Positions 51,440 through 61,330 of a stretch of DNA of 64,000 nt are shown here, one piece after another. This DNA is from Brevinema andersonii (lineage in GTDB: Bacteria; Spirochaetota; Brevinematia; Brevinematales; Brevinemataceae). The notes below the pieces were generated by a model, which ran no database searches, was not told the DNA's origin, and was given only the letters and a program-made list of their open reading frames with translations. The DNA is taken from contig NZ_FOKY01000001.1 in the NCBI RefSeq assembly GCF_900112165.1, forward strand, positions 372,001-436,000, in the 5' to 3' direction. Numbering within the stretch: the stretch's first letter is position 1; each line of letters opens with the position of its first letter. Both the position numbers and the translations under genes were made by a program.

Positions 51440-53221
51440 ATGAAAGAACAAGGACAAATAGTCAAAGTGACAGGTCCTCTTGTTGTTGCCAGCGGGATGA
51501 CCGGTACAAAAATGTATGACATGGTTAAAGTCGGCAATATGCAGCTGATTGGTGAAATTATTCGCTTGGACGGAGATAAAGCATTTGTTCAGGTATACGA
51601 AGATACATCCGGTGTTGGACCTGGAGAACCTGTGATTTCTACTGGACAGCCGTTATCAGTAGAACTTGGTCCGGGACTTATCGGCAACTTTTTTGATGGG
51701 ATTCAGCGTCCGCTTGAAGCGATCGAAGAAGCTTCCGGTAGTATTTTTATTGCCCGGGGGATTGATGTTCCAGCTTTGGATCGTGAGAAAAAATGGGAAT
51801 TCAAACCTACTGTAAAAGAAGGAGATGTTCTTGAAGCTGGTGATATTTTAGGTACTGTCCAAGAAACTGCTTTAATTGAAACAAAAATTTTAGTTCCATA
51901 TGGTGTGAAAGGCGTATTGAAAAAATTAAATAGTGGCTCGTTTACAGTGCGTGAAGTTGTTGGCATCATTGCAGATGAAAAAACAGGTAAAGATGTTGAG
52001 GTTCATTTGTCACACTACTGGCCGGTGCGGATTCCTCGTCCGGTTAAGAAAAAGCTTTCTCCTCGTGTTCAAATGATTACAGGCCAACGTGTTATTGATA
52101 CGTTTTTTCCCTTGGTTAAAGGCGGAACTGCTGCTATTCCTGGACCTTTTGGATCCGGTAAAACCATCACACAGCATCAGTTGGCAAAATGGTCCGAAGC
52201 ACAAGTGGTGGTTTATGTTGGATGTGGTGAGCGTGGAAATGAAATGACTGACGTATTAAAAGAATTTCCTGAATTGATCGATCCGAAATCTGGCAAACCT
52301 TTGATGGATCGGACAGTGTTAATTGCAAATACGTCCAATATGCCGGTAGCAGCTCGTGAAGCTTCTATTTATACTGGAATCACTTTGGCAGAATATTTCC
52401 GTGATCAAGGATATCATGTTGCCATTATGGCCGACTCTACTTCACGTTGGGCGGAAGCATTGAGAGAAATGGGTGGACGTCTTGAAGAAATGCCTGGTGA
52501 AGAAGGTTATCCGGCATATTTGGGGTCACGTCTTGCTACTTTCTATGAAAGAGCGGGTATTGTTGAAATTCTCGGAAAAGAAGGTAAAGAAGCTTCTGTT
52601 TCGGTTATTGGTGCAGTGTCACCTCCAGGAGGAGACTTCTCTGAGCCTGTCACTCAAAACACTCTCCGTGTTGTTAAAGTATTTTGGGCTTTAGATTCAT
52701 CTCTGGCTTATCAACGCCATTTTCCTGCGATTAATTGGATCCAAAGTTATTCGCTTTATGTGGATCAGCTGTCAGATTATTGGCGTATTAATGTTTCGGA
52801 AGATTGGTCTGAGACGCGTGCGGTTGGTATGAGACTGCTTGAAGAAGAAGCACAGCTGAGAGAGATTGTACGGCTTGTTGGGATTGATTCGCTGACCCGT
52901 GAACAACGTTTAGTTTTGCATGTATCGAAACAAGTTCGTGAGGATTTCCTCCATCAAAATGCTACTCATGATGTTGATACCTATACATCTATTCAAAAAC
53001 AGGTAGCGATGCTTTCAGCTATTGTTAAATTCTATAATAAAGGTATGGAAGCAATTAAATCAGGAGTAGAATTTTCTCAAATTGAAGCGTTAGAATGTAA
53101 TAAATTTTTTCCTGAAATGAAATATGTTTTGGAAGCCCAAAAGGACGAATTTTTCAAAAAACTAAATGACAGTATCGATAAAGAATTTGCCGGCTTAAGT
53201 ACAGGAGGTAATAATGCTTAA
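51440..53221 (+). CDS. atpA: V-type ATPase catalytic subunit A
   Basis: 593 aa. Hydrolyses or makes ATP at the A/B interface. P-loop GPFGSGKT at residues 235-242, the family's bulge domain (about 115-190), and the [20 protein letters not shown] block (split in 353-372). Full length, so the complex should be active. Overlaps atpB by 8 bases. Confidence 0.97.
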   Translation: MKEQGQIVKVTGPLVVASGMTGTKMYDMVKVGNMQLIGEIIRLDGDKAFVQVYEDTSGVGPGEPVISTGQPLSVELGPGLIGNFFDGIQRPLEAIEEASGSIFIARGIDVPALDREKKWEFKPTVKEGDVLEAGDILGTVQETALIETKILVPYGVKGVLKKLNSGSFTVREVVGIIADEKTGKDVEVHLSHYWPVRIPRPVKKKLSPRVQMITGQRVIDTFFPLVKGGTAAIPGPFGSGKTITQHQLAKWSEAQVVVYVGCGERGNEMTDVLKEFPELIDPKSGKPLMDRTVLIANTSNMPVAAREASIYTGITLAEYFRDQGYHVAIMADSTSRWAEALREMGGRLEEMPGEEGYPAYLGSRLATFYERAGIVEILGKEGKEASVSVIGAVSPPGGDFSEPVTQNTLRVVKVFWALDSSLAYQRHFPAINWIQSYSLYVDQLSDYWRINVSEDWSETRAVGMRLLEEEAQLREIVRLVGIDSLTREQRLVLHVSKQVREDFLHQNATHDVDTYTSIQKQVAMLSAIVKFYNKGMEAIKSGVEFSQIEALECNKFFPEMKYVLEAQKDEFFKKLNDSIDKEFAGLSTGGNNA

Positions 53222-54608
53222 AGTATACCGCACAATCCGCGGGGTTGAAGGGCCTCTTCTTATTGTTGAAAAAATTTCTGATGTTAAATATGAGGAACTT
53301 GTAGAAATCGAACTTGCTGATGGTACAAAACGAAACGGTAAAGTTTTAGAAACTCAAACTGATCGAGCGTTAGTTCAGGTATTTGAAGGGACTCAAGGAA
53401 TTGATGTTGCTAATACGAAAGTAACCTTTTTAGGAAAAACATTATCTGTTCCGGTTTCGTTGGATATGTTAGGACGAGTTTTTGATGGTTCCGGCAAACC
53501 TAAAGATAATGCTCCTGACTTAATTCCTGATCAGTACTTGGATATTAATGGTGCATCAATTAATCCGTTCAGTCGGGATTATCCGGACGAATTTATTCAA
53601 ACAGGGGTTTCGTCCATTGATGGGATGAGTCCTTTAATTCGTGGGCAAAAACTACCGATTTTTTCTGGTTCGGGATTACCTCATGCTCGTCTTGCAGCGC
53701 AAATTGCTCGTCAAGCACGAACTCTTAAAGATGGTGATAATTTTGCGGTTGTGTTTGCAGCCATGGGTGTTACTTATGAAGAAGCTGAATTTTTTATGGA
53801 CGACCTTAGGAAAACTGGTGCTATTGAACGTACTGTTATGTTTATTAACTTAGCTGATGATCCTTCAATTGAGCGTATCTCTACACCACGTATGGCATTA
53901 ACAGCAGCAGAATATCTTGCATTTGAACATAACATGCACATTTTGGTAATTCTAACTGATATGACAAATTATGCAGAAGCGTTACGCGAAATTTCAGCAG
54001 CACGTAAGGAAGTTCCAGGGCGCCGTGGATATCCTGGATATTTATATACAGATTTAGCCACTCTTTATGAAAGAGCTGGGAAAGTCAACGGTAAAACAGG
54101 CTCAGTAACAATGATTCCGATTTTGTCGATGCCTGAAGATGATAAAACACATCCTATTCCTGACCTTACTGGTTATATTACTGAAGGTCAGATTATTTTA
54201 TCGCGTTCGCTGCAAGCAAAAGGGATTTATCCTCCTGTAGATGTTTTGCCGTCGTTGAGCCGACTTCGGGATAAGGGCATTGGTAAAAACAAGACACGTG
54301 AAGATCATGCTGATGTTGCGAACCAACTTTTTGCGGCATATGCGCGTGGAAAGGAAGCAAAAGAACTTGAAGCAATTTTAGGTGAAGGTGCATTAACACC
54401 GGATGATCAGAAATTTGCTAGCTTTGTGGATGGGTATGAACGTCGTTTTGTGGCGCAAGGGGAGTCGGAAAATCGTGATATTATTAAGGATACATTGCGT
54501 ATTGGTTATGAACTTCTGGCAAAATTGCCAGTTGCTGAACTCAAACGTATCCGACAAGAATATAAAGATGCCTATTTGAAAGAATATACCGACAAAGAAA
54601 AAAAATAG
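53214..54608 (+). CDS. atpB: V-type ATPase non-catalytic subunit B
   Basis: 464 aa. Lacks the P-loop, as expected ([18 protein letters not shown] in its place), has the [13 protein letters not shown] segment and the [18 protein letters not shown] block. The Arg in [19 protein letters not shown] is near the nucleotide site. AGGAGG precedes the ATG inside the atpA end. Confidence 0.97.
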   Translation: MLKVYRTIRGVEGPLLIVEKISDVKYEELVEIELADGTKRNGKVLETQTDRALVQVFEGTQGIDVANTKVTFLGKTLSVPVSLDMLGRVFDGSGKPKDNAPDLIPDQYLDINGASINPFSRDYPDEFIQTGVSSIDGMSPLIRGQKLPIFSGSGLPHARLAAQIARQARTLKDGDNFAVVFAAMGVTYEEAEFFMDDLRKTGAIERTVMFINLADDPSIERISTPRMALTAAEYLAFEHNMHILVILTDMTNYAEALREISAARKEVPGRRGYPGYLYTDLATLYERAGKVNGKTGSVTMIPILSMPEDDKTHPIPDLTGYITEGQIILSRSLQAKGIYPPVDVLPSLSRLRDKGIGKNKTREDHADVANQLFAAYARGKEAKELEAILGEGALTPDDQKFASFVDGYERRFVAQGESENRDIIKDTLRIGYELLAKLPVAELKRIRQEYKDAYLKEYTDKEKK

Positions 54609-54617
54609 GAGTAGCAA

Positions 54618-55241
54618 GTGATACAAGCGAATCCTAATCGGATGGAACTGCAAAATCAAAAAGCAAAACTTCGTACAGCAACGCGTGGTCATAAATTATT
54701 AAAAGATAAACAAGATGCATTGACGAAAATGTTTTTGGAAAAGGTGCATAAAGTAAAGGAACTCCGTGAACAGGCAGATCGTGAACTTAAAAGGGCATAT
54801 TCATATTTTATGATTGCCCGAGGGGTTATGGATCAGGCAACAGCAGATATGGTATTTGAGTCTTCGCGTGCGGAAATTAAATTGCAAGTGCATGTTGTTA
54901 ATACATTAGGTGTTCGGTCGCCTGCTTTTGAATTTGAACAGGAAGGCTCAATGCATGAATATGGTCTTGTCGGGACTTCGGCAGAAGTTGATTCTGCTTT
55001 GGATATTTTTTCTGGTGTTACGCTTAAATTAATTGAGCTTGCTGAAGCTGAAAAATTAGTAGAGTTGCTTGCTATTGAAATTGAAAAAACCCGAAGACGT
55101 GTTAATGCCTTAGAATACAGACTAATTCCTCATACTAAGGAAATGATTCTATTCATTACAATGAAGCTCGATGAAATAGAACGTTCTAATCTTTCCCGTT
55201 TGATGAAAGTTAAAGATATTGTCAGAAAGGAAAATACATAA
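54618..55241 (+). CDS. atpD: V-type ATPase subunit D
   Basis: 207 aa, GTG start at 54618 (AGGAG upstream). Two long helices with the family blocks QANPNRMELQNQKAKL (residues 3-18) and RRRVNALEYRLIPHTK near 155-170; forms the rotating central shaft with subunit F. Last gene of the operon; a weak hairpin with a T run follows at about 55246-55272. Confidence 0.93.
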   Translation: MIQANPNRMELQNQKAKLRTATRGHKLLKDKQDALTKMFLEKVHKVKELREQADRELKRAYSYFMIARGVMDQATADMVFESSRAEIKLQVHVVNTLGVRSPAFEFEQEGSMHEYGLVGTSAEVDSALDIFSGVTLKLIELAEAEKLVELLAIEIEKTRRRVNALEYRLIPHTKEMILFITMKLDEIERSNLSRLMKVKDIVRKENT

Positions 55242-55282
55242 AAATTCCCCTCAGACGAGGAAGATTTTTTTGGAGAATCTGT

Positions 55283-56186
55283 GTGGGATTTTTATTGATA
55301 TTGCTTATACTGAGTGTTTGTCATGATGAATCAAAAATTCAAGATAGAAATTTATCTTGTTTTCTTAAAATGGAAATTCCATAGAAGGAACAAGGAATTA
55401 TAAAAACTGAATCTTTTTATTCCAAAGAGCTGGGACGAAATGGGGATTATTTTATATATTATCCTAAAAACTACTCTATAGATAAAAATATCCTGTAATT
55501 TTTATATTTCATGGTGCTTATGGTACTCATAAGACATGGACCTGTAAAGGAAAAGCTAAAAAAAAATTTTGGATCGGGCTATTCCTGCTCAACTGATTCC
55601 AGAAACGATTGTAATTTTTCCACGTTCCCATGATACTTGGTATGCAGATATTCAAGGTACTAATATGCAGTCTGCTTTTATTAATGATTTGTTTCCTTAT
55701 GTTGAAACGAACTTTCCTGTGTTTAATAAAAGATCAGCGCGTGCTCTTGGAGGTTATTCGGTGGGGGCATGGCGCATTGATTTTTGCATTGAATGATCCC
55801 AGGTATTTCGAAATGGTGTTTATTTTTTCGTCGGCAATAACAGCTCTTGGAAAGCCACCTACAAAAGCTTTAAATATTTTGCTTAGCCTTCCTTAGCGGC
55901 GTTATGTTTATGGTACACCGATTAATCAAAAATTGTGGGATAAAAACAGTTATCATGCTTATTTTGAAAATGTACTCAAAAATAAAAATATACCCAATTT
56001 TTTTATTGCTGTAGGTGCAAATGATATTATTATGCTAAAACAAGATAGTTTGGATTTAGTTGATATGCTTGATAAAAATAAAATTGAATATGAGTGTCTT
56101 GAAGTGTCAAAATTTGGACGTTCTTGATGCTTGTGGATTTTGGCATTGCTGGTTGCTTTAGAATTTGTCGGCAAAAATTTTGTTTA
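55283..56186 (+). pseudogene. Decayed secreted esterase (putative esterase/EstD family)
   Basis: Pieces of one exported alpha/beta-hydrolase lie in order but in different frames. A GTG at 55283 (GGAG upstream) opens a lipoprotein signal (LLILLILSVCHDES) that hits TAG at 55382-55384; the same frame goes on with SKELGRNGDYFIYYPKNYS; then VIFIFHGAYGTHKTW, then AIPAQLIPETIVIFPRSHDTW and ALGGYSVGAW follow in new frames; the nucleophile elbow is broken near 55760, after which HGALIFALNDPRYFE and NFFIAVGANDI continue. At least one stop and three or more frame changes. It sits between atpD and the SNF2 gene. Confidence 0.88.
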
Positions 56187-58991
56187 TTAACTTTGTTCAA
56201 GGAAATCGTCACTCAACAAGGATAGTAAATCTTCCTTGGAAAATGCTCCGAAATTGGCATCTTCCTGCATGATATTTTCAAATAAAAAGTCTTTTTTCCG
56301 TTGTAAATTGTAAATTTTTTCTTCTATCGTACCTTTTGTCATCAACCGATAAACATTGACGGTTTTTTCCTGCCCAATGCGATGAGCTCGGTCTACTGCT
56401 TGATTTTCTACAGAGGGATTCCACCATGGATCAAATAAAACAACTGTATCTGCTCCCATTAAATTCAAGCCAACTCCTCCGGCTTTCAGCGAAATCAAAA
56501 ATACTGGAATTTCTGCTTGGTTGAACGAATCTGCTAATTCTACTCTATGAGCTGTTTTTCCATCGATGTAGAGGTATGAAATTTGTTCTTTTTCTAATTC
56601 TTTTTTAATGAGCTGTAGCATGGATACAAATTGGCTAAAAATGAGAACACGGTGTCCAGAATCAAATGCTTCATCAAGAAGTTCCTTGAGTGCTGACATT
56701 TTAGATGAAATTATTTCGGGTTCTAAATTTTCTAGTTCGGGATAAACCAGTGCTGGATGCAATGCGATTTGTCTGAGCTTTGTGAGAGCAGAAAGAAAAT
56801 CAATTTGTGATTGATTAAATCCTTTTTCCTCGATCATGGTGAAAAAATGATTTTTAATTCTTGATAAAGTTTGAATATAAAGGCTTTTTTGTTTATCTGT
56901 AAGTTCAGTAACAATAGTTTGTTCAATTTTAGGAGGCAATTCTTTGGAAACTACTGCTTTTGTTCGCCTAATAATGAACGGACTGGTCATATTATGCAGC
57001 TGTAATAAAGTATTTTTTCGTTTTTCAAGGTCAAATTGTTTTAAAGGCTCTTCGAAATCGTGAGAAAAACTCTTTGCTGATCCCAAAAATTCCGGCATTA
57101 CAAAATCGAAAATGGACCAAAGTTCTGAAATATTATTTTCAAGAGGGGTTCCACTGACTGCAATTTTTGTTCGGGCTTTGATTTTTTTAACACTTTTAGA
57201 ACGTTTGGATTTTTTATTTTTAATATGCTGAGCTTCGTCGATGATAAAAAATCCAAAATTCAGATCTTTATATTGTTCTAAATCAATACCCAACATATGA
57301 TAGGAAGTAATAATGATATCGGCATTTCTGCTTTTTTTTATTTTTTCTTCACGTTCCGTTTTTGTACCGTTAACAATTAGTGTTTTGAAACGGTTGGGAA
57401 AAAATTTTTCAATTTCAGCCTGCCAGTTGAAGGTAAGAGAGCTGGGCGTGACAATTAATGTTTGACCTTGTGTTTGTTGTAAGTCCAGGAATGCCAAAAC
57501 TTGAAGTGTTTTTCCGAGTCCCATTTCATCAGCAAGCACGGATCCAAATCCAAAATGATGCATCAAAGATAAACGTTTAACTCCGATTTTTTGATAGTCT
57601 CGTAGAATAGTCTCTGCATATTCCGAAAGATAGATTTCCGGGACTTTGTGTTCATGAACGAAATCACGAAGCGCTTGCCATTCTGTTGGAATTTCTGCGT
57701 TGGGATAGAGCGTTAAAATCCATGGCAGAAATGAGCCTTGTACTTGGATTTCCTCGTCTTTTGGATTTTTTTTGCCAAGGCTAAGCAATTTTGCAAGATT
57801 GTCATTTTCTTCTTCAGGAAGCGCAATTAATGTGCCGTCCTTTTCGATGAAGCCTTGATGTAGTATTTTTTCTAAATCTTTCAATGATAGTTTAATAGAC
57901 CGACTGTCATATGAAAAATCAATCGAGAGCCAGTCTGTGCTGCCAAACAAAGGTACTGAACTTTTATTTTTGATCACAATGGATGCTTGATCTTGAACCA
58001 AAATAAAATGAAGTTTTGTATTTTTGTTTTTACGGTAGATTTCCGTATCGTTAGAAATTTTAGGCAGATATTGCCCAAAAAGATTACTGCGGTCGCTTGT
58101 CACAATTTTATTACCTTGGATTTCCCCTAAAACGCTGTAAAAGTTTTGGAAACTTTGTTTGGTAATATTTTCAATATTGTGGTATGCGGGATGATTTTTA
58201 TCTATTTTTACTAATATTTCTGTGTTTCCAAATGTTAAAGGTAATTTCTGATTAATATTTTTTTGAGTTCGTTCTAGATCTAAAAAAAAATGTTTTTTTT
58301 GATTATTTATTTCTGCTTCGATAAATAAACTAAGTTCATATTTTTTGTCGGTGGAGTAGTTAAATTCAAGTATTGGATTGATTTTTGGTGGTTCGACAAT
58401 ACGAGGAGCCGAGAGCATTTTTGCGAATAATTTTGGTTGTTCTTGTAATTTCCGAATGAGCATTTCTGATTCTTCCCAGCTTATGCTGTAAGAACCTTGA
58501 TATAAATTTTCCAATTGTTCGGGCATAAGAAATGTGTAGACAGGGTAAAGAGTATTATTTTTAATAACATAAGGCTGGAATAGATGGGGTATCAAGAGGG
58601 AATCGTTTTTAAGCAACTGTAATGTTCCAACGGATGCGTTAAGGAATATCCGAGGACAGTATAGTCTAGGAGAGCGTTCTATCGAAATAGCCGGACTCCT
58701 GTCAATAGAAAAATAAGTAGGTACTGTTCCGATAAAATCTAGGATTTCAGATTCAAAAGGGGCATCAAAAATAATGTAATTTTTTTTTACATTTTTGAAT
58801 TTTTTTTTGTAAAAATTTAAAAAACTGTGTTCATGTAAAGAAAGCTCGGGAAACTTTGAGAAAATTTGAATTGAAGAGTTTTGATTAAGCAAATCTAAAA
58901 GCTCGGGAGTGATATCAGCAGAAATCGTTATTTGTTTTATGGTTTGCCCGGAGAGTTGAGCTTGTATGTTCATACGTAATGATTTTTCCAC
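56187..58991 (-). CDS. SNF2-family DNA-dependent ATPase/helicase
   Basis: 934 aa, GTG start at 58991 behind AAGGAGG. The N-terminal 450 residues are poorly conserved; the C-terminal 480 hold the Swi2/Snf2 motor: DEMGLGKTLQV (motif I), DEAQH (II), SGTPLENN (III), then the second RecA lobe with VLIFSQFVSML, VFLISLKAGGVGLNLMGAD and PWWNPSVENQAVDRAHRIGQ. Bacterial members of this type remodel protein-DNA complexes, as RapA does with RNA polymerase; the exact role is unknown. Its 3' end meets the esterase pseudogene. Confidence 0.92.
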   Translation of the reverse strand: MEKSLRMNIQAQLSGQTIKQITISADITPELLDLLNQNSSIQIFSKFPELSLHEHSFLNFYKKKFKNVKKNYIIFDAPFESEILDFIGTVPTYFSIDRSPAISIERSPRLYCPRIFLNASVGTLQLLKNDSLLIPHLFQPYVIKNNTLYPVYTFLMPEQLENLYQGSYSISWEESEMLIRKLQEQPKLFAKMLSAPRIVEPPKINPILEFNYSTDKKYELSLFIEAEINNQKKHFFLDLERTQKNINQKLPLTFGNTEILVKIDKNHPAYHNIENITKQSFQNFYSVLGEIQGNKIVTSDRSNLFGQYLPKISNDTEIYRKNKNTKLHFILVQDQASIVIKNKSSVPLFGSTDWLSIDFSYDSRSIKLSLKDLEKILHQGFIEKDGTLIALPEEENDNLAKLLSLGKKNPKDEEIQVQGSFLPWILTLYPNAEIPTEWQALRDFVHEHKVPEIYLSEYAETILRDYQKIGVKRLSLMHHFGFGSVLADEMGLGKTLQVLAFLDLQQTQGQTLIVTPSSLTFNWQAEIEKFFPNRFKTLIVNGTKTEREEKIKKSRNADIIITSYHMLGIDLEQYKDLNFGFFIIDEAQHIKNKKSKRSKSVKKIKARTKIAVSGTPLENNISELWSIFDFVMPEFLGSAKSFSHDFEEPLKQFDLEKRKNTLLQLHNMTSPFIIRRTKAVVSKELPPKIEQTIVTELTDKQKSLYIQTLSRIKNHFFTMIEEKGFNQSQIDFLSALTKLRQIALHPALVYPELENLEPEIISSKMSALKELLDEAFDSGHRVLIFSQFVSMLQLIKKELEKEQISYLYIDGKTAHRVELADSFNQAEIPVFLISLKAGGVGLNLMGADTVVLFDPWWNPSVENQAVDRAHRIGQEKTVNVYRLMTKGTIEEKIYNLQRKKDFLFENIMQEDANFGAFSKEDLLSLLSDDFLEQS

Positions 58992-59051
58992 AGATCCCTC
59001 CTTATCTTATATTATAATCAGAAAATTTCTTTTTCGCAAGCGTTCGCAATT

Positions 59052-59080
59052 TTGATTTTTTTGAATATTTATGTTAGAAT
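59052..59080 (+). promoter_or_regulatory. Promoter of the M20 peptidase gene
   Basis: TTGATT (59052-59057), 17 bases, TAGAAT (59075-59080). It covers the ATG at 59071 and so rules it out as a start. Confidence 0.65.
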
Positions 59081-59106
59081 TTTTTCAGATAAATAAAGAG
59101 GCAGTT

Positions 59107-60231
59107 ATGTCAGAATATTTTCAAGAAAAAGTTGTTTCGTTATTTTTAGAACTTGTAAAAATTGCATCACCATCATTTGAAGAAAAACCTGTATTCGATT
59201 TCATTGAAAATCATCTCAAGGGAAAACATGCAGAAGTTCGAAGAATCTCTTACGTTTCTTCAAAATTTGACGGACGTTGTACCGAAAATATGATCATTAA
59301 ACTGCCAGCAACAGATGCATCTAAAAAGTCATTATTTTTTGATGCACATGCTGATACAGTCTTGCCATGTCATAATGTTTTGCCGGTTGTTGAAGACAGC
59401 ATTATCCGTTCTAGCGGTGCTACAATCTTAGGAGCTGATGATAAATGTGGCATTGCATCGATGCTGTGCGCGTTGGATATTATTTTAGAAAAAAAATTAC
59501 CACATGGAGATTTAGTTTTCATTATTTCTTCTGCTGAAGAAGTTGGATTAGTCGGTGCGCAAAATATTCCTCAAGAGGAACTTTTGGGAATCGACTATGG
59601 TTTTGTATTGGACAGCGGCGGTCCTGTAGGAACCATTACCACAAAAGCGCCTTACCACTATGATTATCGTATTACAATTACAGGTCGAGCAGCTCACGCA
59701 GCAATGAATCCCGAAAAAGGTATCAATGCAATTAAACTGGCTGCTGAAATTATTATGCAGCTTCCTTCCGGGCGTTTGGCAGATGATACGGTTGCAAATG
59801 TCGGTATTGTTGAGGGTGGGCAAGCAAGGAATGTTGTGCCTGCAGAAACCTTAATTATTGGTGAATTTAGATCTTTAATCCATGAAAAATGTTTTCCGAT
59901 TCGAGATCAAATTTTAGAAATTGTCGATGCAGTCAAACCGAAAGCAGTTTCGATTGAATGTATGATCAATAAAACCAATGACGGTTATAATTTTGATGAG
60001 TCGACCCCTATTGTTGAATTTGCAGCCCGTGCGTTGCGTGAAGTAGGTATTGAAGCTTCTTATGAGGCATCATGCGGTGGCACTAACGCAAATATTTATG
60101 CTGGAATGGGTATCCCGACTACCGTATTGAGTGTTGGCATGGAAGAAATTCATAGTACAAAAGAATATATCCGTATTGTGGATTTGGTTGATACGGTGAG
60201 GATCATTCTCAAAATGGTAGAATTATCATAA
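59107..60231 (+). CDS. M20-family metallopeptidase, PepT-like
   Basis: 374 aa from the ATG at 59107 (AGAGG upstream). Di-zinc exopeptidase: metal ligands in FFDAHADT (His), LGADDKCG (Asp), the catalytic Glu pair in SSAEEVGLVG, and late ligands in FVLDSGGP and EIHSTKEY (His). A dimerisation domain is inserted at about 175-285 (ITGRAAHAAMNPEKGINAI). Similar to tripeptidase T/aminoacyl peptidases; provides amino acids from peptides in the cytoplasm. Ends at a terminator. Confidence 0.9.
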   Translation: MSEYFQEKVVSLFLELVKIASPSFEEKPVFDFIENHLKGKHAEVRRISYVSSKFDGRCTENMIIKLPATDASKKSLFFDAHADTVLPCHNVLPVVEDSIIRSSGATILGADDKCGIASMLCALDIILEKKLPHGDLVFIISSAEEVGLVGAQNIPQEELLGIDYGFVLDSGGPVGTITTKAPYHYDYRITITGRAAHAAMNPEKGINAIKLAAEIIMQLPSGRLADDTVANVGIVEGGQARNVVPAETLIIGEFRSLIHEKCFPIRDQILEIVDAVKPKAVSIECMINKTNDGYNFDESTPIVEFAARALREVGIEASYEASCGGTNANIYAGMGIPTTVLSVGMEEIHSTKEYIRIVDLVDTVRIILKMVELS

Positions 60232-60235
60232 CTCA

Positions 60236-60272
60236 AAACTCTTCTTTTCCAAAAAGGAGGGGGTTTTTTTTA
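60236..60272 (+). terminator. Terminator after the M20 peptidase gene
   Basis: AAAACTC-TTCTTTT pairs with AAAAGGAGGGGGTTTT using several G-U pairs; a run of eight T follows. Confidence 0.7.
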
Positions 60273-60282
60273 GAGAGGATTT

Positions 60283-61308
60283 ATGGAGTATTTTTTGGAT
60301 TTTGATCTTCCTGAAAATCTCATCGCTACAAGCCCTGCTCCGGAACGTGATGGCGATCGTTTGATGCTAATAAATCACAACAAACTCAATCATTATATGT
60401 TTACAGAATTGCCGTTGTTCCTTAATGAAGGGGATGTTTTGGTAGTCAATAATAGTAAGGTTTTTAAAGCCCGTCTATCAATTCGGCTGGTCCGGAGTGA
60501 TCTTGAATCAGAAATGCTGCTAATTGAAGCCGAAAATCCTTACACCTGGACAGCAATGCTGAAAAAAGCCCGACGTTTCAAGAAAGGAGATCTTATTATT
60601 GTTGCTAACTGCGTAAGGGCTAAAGTTATGGAAGTGTTAGATAGTGGTCTTCGGCGCATCCGATTTGAAGAACCTTTTAGTGCAGAAAGGGCTGATCAGA
60701 TAGGTTTGGTGCCTTTGCCCCCGTATATCATCGAGCAGCGCAAAAAGCGTTCTGAAGTATTATATTCATTTCAGGACGAAGAGCGTTATCAGACATTGTT
60801 TGCTAAATATTATGGGTCGGTAGCAGCTCCAACTGCTTCGCTTCGTTTTTCTCAGAAAATCCTTGAATCCCTTAAAAATAAAGGGGTTCAGGTTGCCGAG
60901 TTGACACTTCATGTCGGATTAGGTACATTTAAACCGATGGATCAGCTTCCCGAAAATTTTAAAATGCATAAAGAAAAAATTTCTGTGCCCTATGAAACAA
61001 TACAATTATGTCTGCAGGCAAAAAATAAAAAAAAACGTGTCATTGCTGCCGGAACAACAGTCTGCAGGGCTTTGGAGGCATCTGGAAATAAAGCGTTTTG
61101 TGGAGAGACTGATATTTTTATCAAACCTGGCTACCAATTTCGTATGATTGATGGCCTGATCACGAATTTTCATCTTCCTCAATCTACTTTATTACTACTT
61201 GTGCAAGCTTTCGCTGGAATTGATAACATCCGCCATGCTTATGCTGAAGCGATTCTTCAGCAGTATCGTTTTTTCAGCTACGGAGACGGAATGCTTATTT
61301 TACAATGA
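60283..61308 (+). CDS. queA: S-adenosylmethionine:tRNA ribosyltransferase-isomerase
   Basis: Makes epoxyqueuosine in tRNA by transferring ribose from SAM. 341 aa. Family blocks: DFDLPENLIATSPAPERDGD (residues 6-25), GDVLVVNNSKVFKARL, TASLRFSQ (APTASLRF motif) and LTLHVGLGTFKPM. GAGAGG precedes the ATG. The P-type ATPase gene follows after 22 bases. Confidence 0.96.
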   Translation: MEYFLDFDLPENLIATSPAPERDGDRLMLINHNKLNHYMFTELPLFLNEGDVLVVNNSKVFKARLSIRLVRSDLESEMLLIEAENPYTWTAMLKKARRFKKGDLIIVANCVRAKVMEVLDSGLRRIRFEEPFSAERADQIGLVPLPPYIIEQRKKRSEVLYSFQDEERYQTLFAKYYGSVAAPTASLRFSQKILESLKNKGVQVAELTLHVGLGTFKPMDQLPENFKMHKEKISVPYETIQLCLQAKNKKKRVIAAGTTVCRALEASGNKAFCGETDIFIKPGYQFRMIDGLITNFHLPQSTLLLLVQAFAGIDNIRHAYAEAILQQYRFFSYGDGMLILQ

Positions 61309-61330
61309 AAATATCCTTAAGGAGAACCTT

